DNA of 64,000 nt, taken from the NCBI RefSeq assembly GCF_000716435.1, contig NZ_JNWO01000036.1:13484-77483 (forward strand), given 5' to 3'. The notes under the pieces are model-generated. The model did no database searches. It saw only the letters and a list, made by a program, of their open reading frames with translations, and was not told the DNA's origin. Shown piece after piece: positions 58,220 through 64,000 of the stretch. The DNA comes from Streptomyces xylophagus. Lineage in GTDB: Bacteria; Actinomycetota; Actinomycetes; Streptomycetales; Streptomycetaceae. The position numbers were made by a program, and so were the translations under genes. Every line of letters starts with the position of its first letter. Within the stretch, counting starts at the first letter, position 1.

Positions 58220-59353
58220 GTGATCGAGCGCAATCTCACGCAGGAGGAGGTGGATGCTCTTCCTTTCGATCACAATCTGTCGGACGGCCACGCGTTCCGC
58301 TCCTGGACCACCGCCGAATCCGCGATCATCGCCGAGTCGGCGCGCTTCTTCGCCGAGTCCGACCGCAGGCTGGGCCGGCAGGCCGAGTCGGAGTACATCC
58401 GCCGCTACCTCGGACTAGGCGCGCAGTCGTACATCCCGGAGTACTTCACCGGGCTGATGTGCTACTCCGCCTCGATGGCCGTAGAGATCGTGGCCAATGT
58501 GCTGCGCCTCAGGGGGCTTTCCGTAGCCCTGATCGAGCCCTGCTTCGACAACATCGCCGACATCCTGCTGCGCCACCGCATACCTCTTCAGCCGTTTCCG
58601 GAGACCGTACTGACGGGCGGAACGGCCGAGTTGGAGAGCCTGCTGGAGACGCTCACCGCGGACGTGATCTTCCTGGTGAGCCCGAACAACCCCACCGGCA
58701 CCGTGGTCGGCGAGGCGGCGTTCAAGCGCATCGTCGAATTCTGCGTGGCCGAGGAGAAGCTCCTCGTTCTCGACGGTTGCTTCCGGGTCTACCTGTCCGA
58801 CGAGCAGGTCTACGACCACTACGGGATACTCGCCGATTCCGGAATCGACTGCGTCGTCATCGAGGACACCGGAAAGGTCTGGCCCGCGGCCGAGTTGAAG
58901 GCGCCCTTCTTCTGCGTCTCGCCGAGGCTGGTCGACGCCGTCGTGGGAATCCACGCGGACTTCCTTCTCCACCTCTCGCCTTTCACCGTCCGGCTGATCA
59001 CGGAGTTCGTGAATCTCGCGGAGGTCGATCACGGCCGCTATTTACGCGAGATCGTCGCGCGGAACCGGACGCTCTTCCAGAGAGCGATCCCTGGTTCCTT
59101 CCTGAGAACGGACGACACCCAGAAGCTGGGCCTGGCATGGCTGGAGGTCGTCGCCGACGGACTGGACGGCGAGCGCGTCCGCGTGCTGCTCGCCGAACGG
59201 GGCGTCCACGTCCTCTCCGGCGAGCGCTTCTACTGGTCGTCACCGGAGTTGGGCCGCAGGCATCTCCGCATGGCCCTGCTGCGCGACCCGGACATCATCG
59301 TCCAGGCCTCCGAGGTGATCGCCGGTCTCTGGACCGAGCTCGGTGACGGCTGA
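58220..59353 (+). CDS. PLP-dependent enzyme of the MppP/RohP type (arginine hydroxylase/oxidase-like)
   Basis: A 377-residue fold-type I PLP enzyme. It shares with MppP/RohP the start NLTQEE...DGHA (Thr7, Glu10 and His24 spaced as in MppP's Thr12, Glu15 and His29), CYSASMAVEI, CFDNIADIL, SPNNPTGT and EDTGKVWPAAELK with the PLP Lys in TGK. Those enzymes use O2 to oxidise or hydroxylate L-arginine. The GTG at 58220 has AAGGGG six bases before it. A TTA codon at 59042 suggests bldA control. Its end overlaps the NB-ARC gene on the opposite strand. The substrate is inferred. Confidence 0.78.
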   Translation: MIERNLTQEEVDALPFDHNLSDGHAFRSWTTAESAIIAESARFFAESDRRLGRQAESEYIRRYLGLGAQSYIPEYFTGLMCYSASMAVEIVANVLRLRGLSVALIEPCFDNIADILLRHRIPLQPFPETVLTGGTAELESLLETLTADVIFLVSPNNPTGTVVGEAAFKRIVEFCVAEEKLLVLDGCFRVYLSDEQVYDHYGILADSGIDCVVIEDTGKVWPAAELKAPFFCVSPRLVDAVVGIHADFLLHLSPFTVRLITEFVNLAEVDHGRYLREIVARNRTLFQRAIPGSFLRTDDTQKLGLAWLEVVADGLDGERVRVLLAERGVHVLSGERFYWSSPELGRRHLRMALLRDPDIIVQASEVIAGLWTELGDG

Positions 59354-61506
59354 TCACGGAGATACGGGCACCTCCGCTCACGGAGATACGGGCACCTCCG
59401 CTCACGGAGATACGGGCACCTCCGCTCACGGAGATACGGGCACCTCCGCTCACGGAGATACGGGCACTGCGGGTAGTCCTCGAGGGCGCGCAGATCGTCC
59501 GCGAAGCTGTAGGCGGAGCGGAGAGTGTCGGGATGGTCGTCACCGTGCAGCCGCCGACGCCGGTTCCAGACGTCCTCGTTGAGCGCCCGCGCCTGGGGAT
59601 GGTCGGCCATCCGGTGGAGGGTGATGGCCAGGTAGTGCGTCGTACGCAGGGTGTCGGGGTGGTCCTCGCCCAGGAGCTGCCGCCGCCGACTCAGCACCCA
59701 CTGCTGCAGCTTCAGGGCTCGGTCCAGTTCGCCCAGGTCGCACAGGTCGGAGCCGAGATGGTGCGCGGAGTGCAGCGTGTCGGGGTGGTGCTCGCCGAGA
59801 ACCTCCCGGCGCCGCTTGAAGACCTCCTCGTTGATGGCGCGTCCCTTTTCCAGCTCGCCGAGCTCATACAGGTCCGAGCCCAGGTAGTGGGCCGACTGCA
59901 GGGTGTCGGGGTGGTGCTCGCCGAGCAGTCGGCGGCGGTGCCGCCACCCCTCTTCGTCCAGGGCGCGCGCCCCGGCGTAGTCCCCCAGGTCGTAGAGGTC
60001 GGCCGCGAACTGGTGCGCAGACCGGATGGTGTCCTGATGGTCCATGCCGAGGACCCGGCGCCGCCGGTCCAAGACGTCCTGGTCGACCTCGCGTGCCTGC
60101 GCGTACTCACCGAGCTCGAAGAGGTTGGACGCGAGGTTGTAGCCGGCGTGGAGTGTGTCGGGGTGGTCGGGGCCGAGCCGGTCCGTCCAGGACTTCTGGG
60201 TCATCCGGCAGATGTCGACCGCGGACCGGGACTGGCCGGAGAAGTACAGATACCGCTGAACCTTCAGGACCAGGGTGCGGAACGCCTCCGCGTCCAGCTG
60301 GCTCCCGGGCAGGGCCGCGGCGGACGACAGGAGTTCCCGTACGTGCGGGACGACCAGCCCGTACTCGTGCCAGGACTCGGGGGTGTCCGGGTCGCCCAGG
60401 GCGATCGTGGCGAGCAGCTCCTCCGCGGCGTGGTGGATCACCGCGTGCTCGTCGAACGGAATCCTGTCCCGGAGCAGGCTGTGGACGAGGCGGTGCATCT
60501 GCAGGGCGTTGTCGGCGTGCCGGGCCAGCCCGAGGGTGACGATCTTGCGGACGGCCAGAGCGGCCGTCGCGGTGTCACCGAGCCGGACGCCGAACCGAGG
60601 CGGCCCGGCGGCGGGGTCGGAGCCCAGCGGGATCGGCTCCGGGGCGAGGAACGCGAGCCGGTCGAGCAGGTCGGCGGCCGCCGGACCGGCGGTCGTCACC
60701 AGCCGGTCGCGGCTGGTGACGACCACCGACACCAGGCCGGGGTGCGCCGAGACGGTGCGGTCGTCCAGGCCGCTCGCGGTCGGCTGGGACCTGAGGAGCG
60801 TGAGGTAGTCGGCGGTCTCCAGGCCCGTCTCGTCCAGGAAACAGCCGACCTGCTCCACCGAGAGGGGCAGATCGCCCACTGCGGCGGCGACCCGGTCGGC
60901 GTCGGCGGGAGACAGGGAGGGACAGCGGCGCGACAGCAGCGTGATCGACTCCTCCCGCTCGAACTCGGTCACGTCGATGCGCGTACCGATCCGTCCGATG
61001 CGGGGATCGCGGCCGGTGATGAGCAGCTTTCCCCCGTCGGGCGGGAGGAGGTCGTTCATGGCGCCGAGATCGTCGAGGTTGTCGTACACCAGCAACCAGT
61101 CGTGCCTGGACGCCAGTTCCACCCAGAGGGCCCGGATCAACAGGGACGGCTGGACGGCGGTGAGTCCCAACTGGGAGGCCAGGGCGGTGAGGCTCGCCAT
61201 GACCGCGGCGAGCTGATCGGCGCCCACCCACCACACCAGCCCGTACTCGTCGGCGTGGCGATGGGTGTATTCGAGGGCCAGTTGGGTCTTGCCGATGCCG
61301 CCCATCCCGATGAGCGACACCACGCCGGGGTCCTCGGTGACGCCCTCTCCCGTGTGCTGGATGCTCGCGCCGACGCGTTCCAGGAGGGCGGTCCGCCCGG
61401 TGAACGCCTGGTTGCGCGAGGGGAGTGCGTGGATCGGCCTCGCTCGGGTGACCGGCCCGTTCGACGGCGGGGGTGCCAGGTGCACATGGTCGATGTGCGT
61501 GGCCAC
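59230..61506 (-). CDS. NB-ARC ATPase with TPR repeats
   Basis: A 758-residue STAND-type protein. The P-loop GMGGIGKTQLALEYTHRHAD is near residue 70, with LLVYDNLDDLG as Walker B. A winged-helix-like part (about 275-420) precedes TPR repeats of about 42 residues (LGEHHPDTLQSAHYLGSDLY pattern, about 430-670). The end is CPYLRERR repeated four times, from a 24-bp array, then an unrelated basic tail that is antisense to the end of the PLP-enzyme gene. Similar proteins act in signalling and in anti-phage defence. The role here is unproven. Confidence 0.82.
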   Translation of the reverse strand: MATHIDHVHLAPPPSNGPVTRARPIHALPSRNQAFTGRTALLERVGASIQHTGEGVTEDPGVVSLIGMGGIGKTQLALEYTHRHADEYGLVWWVGADQLAAVMASLTALASQLGLTAVQPSLLIRALWVELASRHDWLLVYDNLDDLGAMNDLLPPDGGKLLITGRDPRIGRIGTRIDVTEFEREESITLLSRRCPSLSPADADRVAAAVGDLPLSVEQVGCFLDETGLETADYLTLLRSQPTASGLDDRTVSAHPGLVSVVVTSRDRLVTTAGPAAADLLDRLAFLAPEPIPLGSDPAAGPPRFGVRLGDTATAALAVRKIVTLGLARHADNALQMHRLVHSLLRDRIPFDEHAVIHHAAEELLATIALGDPDTPESWHEYGLVVPHVRELLSSAAALPGSQLDAEAFRTLVLKVQRYLYFSGQSRSAVDICRMTQKSWTDRLGPDHPDTLHAGYNLASNLFELGEYAQAREVDQDVLDRRRRVLGMDHQDTIRSAHQFAADLYDLGDYAGARALDEEGWRHRRRLLGEHHPDTLQSAHYLGSDLYELGELEKGRAINEEVFKRRREVLGEHHPDTLHSAHHLGSDLCDLGELDRALKLQQWVLSRRRQLLGEDHPDTLRTTHYLAITLHRMADHPQARALNEDVWNRRRRLHGDDHPDTLRSAYSFADDLRALEDYPQCPYLRERRCPYLRERRCPYLRERRCPYLRERRCPYLRDQPSPSSVQRPAITSEAWTMMSGSRSRAMRRCLRPNSGDDQ
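59354..59466. repeat. 24-bp tandem repeat array
   Basis: 4.7 head-to-tail copies of a 24-base unit beginning TCACGGAGATACGGGC. It starts one base after the PLP-enzyme stop and encodes eight-residue units at the C-terminus of the NB-ARC/TPR protein. Full copies are identical. Confidence 0.95.
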
Positions 61507-61574
61507 GACTCCGCCGGCGATCGCCGCCGTCTCGGCCGTGATCGTCGGTTGGGCGGACGTCTCTCCGGAACCGC

Positions 61575-62033
61575 TCAGCCCTCGCGCGGTCCCGGCGCCG
61601 AAGGGTGGGGCCCGGTCGTCACCCCTCCCGAGACATTCCCTCCGACAACGACGCCACCGGTCTCGACCCGGATGTCACCATGCGCGCTGACACCGCTCTG
61701 CTGCGCCAGTCCGGCCTCGTGCCGCTGCAGCCGGTCGACGGACGCGGCCAACTCGCCGGCGAACTCGGGATTCTCCTCAGCCATGTCGGCGATCGCGTCC
61801 GTCGCCCGCCGCGTCGTGCGCTCGGTCACCTCACCGTCACCGGCCTGCTCCAACAGCCGCGTGACCGCGGGATCGTCCCCGACGACCCCACTGACCAGCT
61901 CGTGCAGGGCATCCATGCTCTCGTCGAGAACCCGGTCCACCTCGGCATCGGCCCGGGAACCCACCCGCCGAACCTTCCGCACGAGATAGCCGACCGCCGC
62001 TCCGGCCACTAATTCCAGTCCAGGTATGGGCAC
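61575..62033 (-). CDS. small partner protein of the NB-ARC gene
   Basis: A 152-residue protein. A short hydrophobic N-terminus (GLELVAGAAVGYLVRKVRRV) may anchor it. Helices with ESMDALHELVSGVVGDDPAV and RATDAIADMAEENPEFAGEL follow. The end, SGVSAHGDIRVETGGVVVGG then NVSGGVTTG, is the Gly/Val pattern seen beside STAND proteins. GTG at 62033 has GGGGGAG ahead. It is 68 bases upstream of the NB-ARC gene in the same direction. Confidence 0.65.
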   Translation of the reverse strand: MPIPGLELVAGAAVGYLVRKVRRVGSRADAEVDRVLDESMDALHELVSGVVGDDPAVTRLLEQAGDGEVTERTTRRATDAIADMAEENPEFAGELAASVDRLQRHEAGLAQQSGVSAHGDIRVETGGVVVGGNVSGGVTTGPHPSAPGPREG

Positions 62034-62127
62034 TGTCACTCCCCCGCTGTCGCCTGACTCAAGTAAACACCTCGGCGGCCCAGTTGCTACCGAATTGTTC
62101 CCGACAAGGTTCAGCCCGAACCACACG

Positions 62128-62163
62128 ACGAAGGGCCCCGCTGTGAACAGTGGGGCCCTTCGA
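62128..62163 (-). terminator. stem-loop after tRNA-Ser(GGA)
   Basis: A long stem: GAAGGGCCCC with GGGGCCCTTC, extended inward through GCTGT/ACAGT with one G-T pair. Confidence 0.8.
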
Positions 62164-62186
62164 CATCGTGCCCGGTGAGGCACTGG

Positions 62187-62271
62187 CGGAGGATACGAGA
62201 TTCGAACTCGTGAGGGGTTGCCCCCAACACGCTTTCCAAGCGTGCGCCCTAGGCCACTAGGCGAATCCTCC
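62187..62271 (-). tRNA. tRNA-Ser (GGA)
   Basis: An 85-nt class II tRNA. The acceptor GGAGGAT pairs with ATCCTCC, and the anticodon arm CACGC/GCGTG holds TTGGAAA (anticodon GGA). The T-arm has GTTCGAATC. Confidence 0.94.
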
Positions 62272-62344
62272 GCGGCAAACAATACAAGACGTTGAGGAGT
62301 GCTAGCGAACTCGTTCCCCCCGCTCAGATCCTGTAGCCTGTGCG

Positions 62345-62434
62345 GAGCCCCTCACGCGGCGCTATCTGACTGAACTCCCCCAGGGCCGGAAGGCAGCAAG
62401 GGTAGGTTGGCTCTGGCGGGTGCGTGGGGGGCGC
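62345..62434 (+). ncRNA. ffs: small signal recognition particle RNA (4.5S type)
   Basis: The conserved apical motif CCGGAAGGCAGCAAGGGTAG (62386-62405) marks the Ffh-binding domain. The outer stem pairs GCCCCTCACGC with GCGTGGGGGGC. It sits just upstream of dnaX, as is common in actinobacteria. Exact ends are estimated from the stem. Confidence 0.88.
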
Positions 62435-62445
62435 TTGCGTTCCCG

Positions 62446-62535
62446 GCGCCTGCGGTGGTCGCGCCTGCGGTGGTCGCGCCTGTGGTGGTCGCGCCTGTGG
62501 TGGTCGCGCCTGCGGTGATCGCCCCTGTGGTGGTG
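62446..62535. repeat. 15-bp tandem repeat
   Basis: Six units close to GCGCCTGCGGTGGTC, with C/T and G/A variation, between the SRP RNA and the dnaX promoter. Confidence 0.85.
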
Positions 62536-62583
62536 GCGCCGCGGCTGTGGCCGAGGCTGCGCCGAACTCGCCACCGGCCCCGG

Positions 62584-62606
62584 TTGTCAGTGGGCGCCTA
62601 TAACCT
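62584..62606 (+). promoter_or_regulatory. PafBC/RecA-NDp-type promoter of dnaX
   Basis: TTGTCAGTG-N8-TAACCT, a full consensus match, ends eight bases before the GTG at 62614. A leaderless, DNA-damage-responsive transcript is predicted. Confidence 0.8.
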
Positions 62607-62613
62607 CGTACGC

Positions 62614-64000
62614 GTGTCGTCTCTCGCGCTGTACCGCCGTTATCGCCCGGAGTCGTTCGCCGAGGTCATCGGGCAGGAACATGTCACCGACCCGTTGCAG
62701 CAGGCGCTGCGGAACAACCGGGTCAATCACGCGTACCTGTTCAGCGGGCCGCGAGGCTGCGGCAAGACCACGAGCGCGCGCATCCTGGCCCGCTGTCTGA
62801 ACTGCGAGAAGGGACCCACCCCGACCCCCTGTGGCGAGTGCCTGTCCTGCACGGACCTCGCGCGCAACGGTCCCGGTTCCATCGACGTCATCGAGATCGA
62901 CGCCGCGTCGCACGGTGGTGTGGACGACGCCCGTGAGCTGCGCGAGAAGGCGTTCTTCGGACCCGCGAGCAGCCGCTACAAGATCTACATCATCGACGAG
63001 GCCCACATGGTCACGCCGGCCGGCTTCAACGCGCTGCTGAAGGTCGTCGAGGAGCCGCCGGAGCACCTCAAGTTCATCTTCGCGACCACCGAGCCCGAGA
63101 AGGTCATCGGGACGATCCGGTCACGCACCCATCACTACCCCTTCCGGCTCGTGCCGCCCAGCACCCTGCGCGACTACCTGGGCCAGGTGTGCGGGCAGGA
63201 GGACATCCCCGTCGAGGACGGCGTACTGCCGCTCGTCGTGCGGGCCGGTGCCGGTTCCGTGCGTGACTCCATGTCCGTCATGGACCAGTTGCTCGCGGGG
63301 GCGAGCACCGACGGTGTGACATACGCCATGGCGACCTCGTTGCTCGGTTACACCGACGCCTCGCTCCTCGACTCCGTCATCGAGGCCTTCGCCACCGGTG
63401 ACGGCGCCGCCGCCTTCGAAGTCGTCGACCGCATCATCGAGGGCGGCAACGACCCGCGCCGCTTCGTCGCCGACCTGCTGGAGCGCCTCCGCGACCTGGT
63501 GATCCTCGCCGCCGTCCCCGACGCCCTCGAGAAGGGCCTCATCGACGCCCCGACCGACGTACTGGAACGCATGCAGGCCCAGGCCGGCACCTTCGGCGCG
63601 GCCGAGCTCAGCCGCGCCGCCGACCTCGTCAACACCGGCCTGACCGAGATGCGCGGCACCACCTCCCCCCGCCTCCAACTCGAGCTCATCTGCGCCCGGG
63701 TGATGCTCCCCGCCGCCTACGGCGACGAGCAGTCGGTCATGGCCCGCCTCGACCGCCTGGAGCGTGGGGTCAACTTCGCCGGTGGCGGAGGCGCGCCCGC
63801 CATGGGCTACGCCCCCGGACCCGACGCCCACCCCCAGGCCCAAGCTCAGACCCGCCCCCAGGCCCCGGCCTACGGTGGCGCCGCCGCCCCCGTCCCGCCA
63901 GGCGGAGGTGCCGCTGCCGCGAGGGCTGCCGTACGAGGCCCAGGGGCCCCCGGCACCACCCCGCCCCCCGGCCCCGGTGCCCCCTTCGCCGCTACGACAC
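62614..64000 (+). CDS. dnaX: DNA polymerase III gamma/tau subunit (runs off the window)
   Basis: 462 residues are visible of the clamp-loader ATPase. It begins LALYRRYRPESFAEVIGQEH, with Walker A FSGPRGCGKTTSARI, the zinc ligands in RCLNCEKGP and CGECLSC, Walker B IYIIDEAHMVT, SRC-like TIRSRTHHYPFRL and sensor 2 region GAGSVRDSMSVMDQ. After about residue 385 it enters a Gly/Pro/Ala/Gln-rich linker, as in other actinobacterial tau chains. GTG at 62614 was chosen for its position after the -10. Confidence 0.97.
   Translation, partial: MSSLALYRRYRPESFAEVIGQEHVTDPLQQALRNNRVNHAYLFSGPRGCGKTTSARILARCLNCEKGPTPTPCGECLSCTDLARNGPGSIDVIEIDAASHGGVDDARELREKAFFGPASSRYKIYIIDEAHMVTPAGFNALLKVVEEPPEHLKFIFATTEPEKVIGTIRSRTHHYPFRLVPPSTLRDYLGQVCGQEDIPVEDGVLPLVVRAGAGSVRDSMSVMDQLLAGASTDGVTYAMATSLLGYTDASLLDSVIEAFATGDGAAAFEVVDRIIEGGNDPRRFVADLLERLRDLVILAAVPDALEKGLIDAPTDVLERMQAQAGTFGAAELSRAADLVNTGLTEMRGTTSPRLQLELICARVMLPAAYGDEQSVMARLDRLERGVNFAGGGGAPAMGYAPGPDAHPQAQAQTRPQAPAYGGAAAPVPPGGGAAAARAAVRGPGAPGTTPPPGPGAPFAATT

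Noticed and set aside
59354..59466. CRISPR-like array
   Set aside because: Repeats are directly adjacent with no spacers and are in frame with a protein, and no cas genes are near.
62187..62271. Attachment site in tRNA-Ser(GGA)
   Set aside because: No second copy of the tRNA 3' end was seen in the 58-62 kb segment, and there is no integrase gene.

Overview
The window is a high-GC, densely coded stretch of a Streptomyces chromosome. Supporting evidence includes paired SigB-type sigma factors (sigN and sigF homologues), tadA with its actinobacterial partner gene, upp and dnaX in one neighbourhood, a subtilisin-inhibitor gene, a DmdR/IdeR-type iron box, leaderless genes, frequent GTG and TTG starts, 4-bp ATGA/GTGA overlaps, and a rare TTA codon in an accessory gene. 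Most of it looks like conserved core chromosome. The clearest accessory segment is about 58.2-62.0 kb.

Layout. 1-7.2 kb: the end of a PAS protein with a degenerate kinase region, a subtilisin inhibitor, tRNA-Ser(GCU), tRNA-Arg(ACG), a CarD-like small protein, a decayed NmrA/SnoaL gene pair, a phosphotransferase, a GtrA protein and a MarR regulator. 7.2-9.5 kb: a small membrane protein, a DUF2797 protein behind a DNA-damage (PafBC-type) promoter, and an amidohydrolase. 9.7-15.9 kb: one operon with response regulator, histidine kinase, a GT2-GtrA fusion and a GT39-type glycosyltransferase, probably a signal-controlled envelope-glycan system. 15.9-23 kb: two drug-efflux loci, MFS with TetR, and MarR with an MFS carrying three carboxypeptidase-regulatory-like repeats and a YceI protein. 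23-30.5 kb: sigN, sigF, a Dabb protein, tRNA-Ser(CGA), tadA and partner, upp, and a LytR_C protein.

30.5-36 kb: a HerA-like ATPase, small and membrane proteins, a HhH-GPD protein and a secreted FG-GAP protein. 36.1-40.9 kb: a divergent iron-controlled locus (siderophore-interacting protein against a penicillin-acylase-like hydrolase and an AlcB-like acetyltransferase), then a cupin and an SDR. 41-45.4 kb: CopC-CopD, and a TetR regulator facing an NmrA/haloalkane-dehalogenase pair with two matching operators. 45.4-52.3 kb: CtaG, a MacAB-like ABC export operon with lipoprotein, and an ECF sigma factor with a membrane partner. 52.4-58.1 kb: two PH-like membrane proteins, LysR facing an AtuA-type pair, and a carboxylesterase.

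58.2-64 kb: a PLP enzyme strongly resembling the arginine hydroxylase/oxidase family MppP/RohP, with a TTA codon, overlaps tail-to-tail with an NB-ARC/TPR gene whose C-terminal codons are a 24-bp tandem array. A small partner gene, tRNA-Ser(GGA), the SRP RNA, a 15-bp repeat tract and the start of dnaX follow. Three copies of the PafBC/RecA-NDp promoter motif (before DUF2797, before dnaX and one orphan) and a hairpin hiding the start of the GT2 gene are the most striking regulatory signals.
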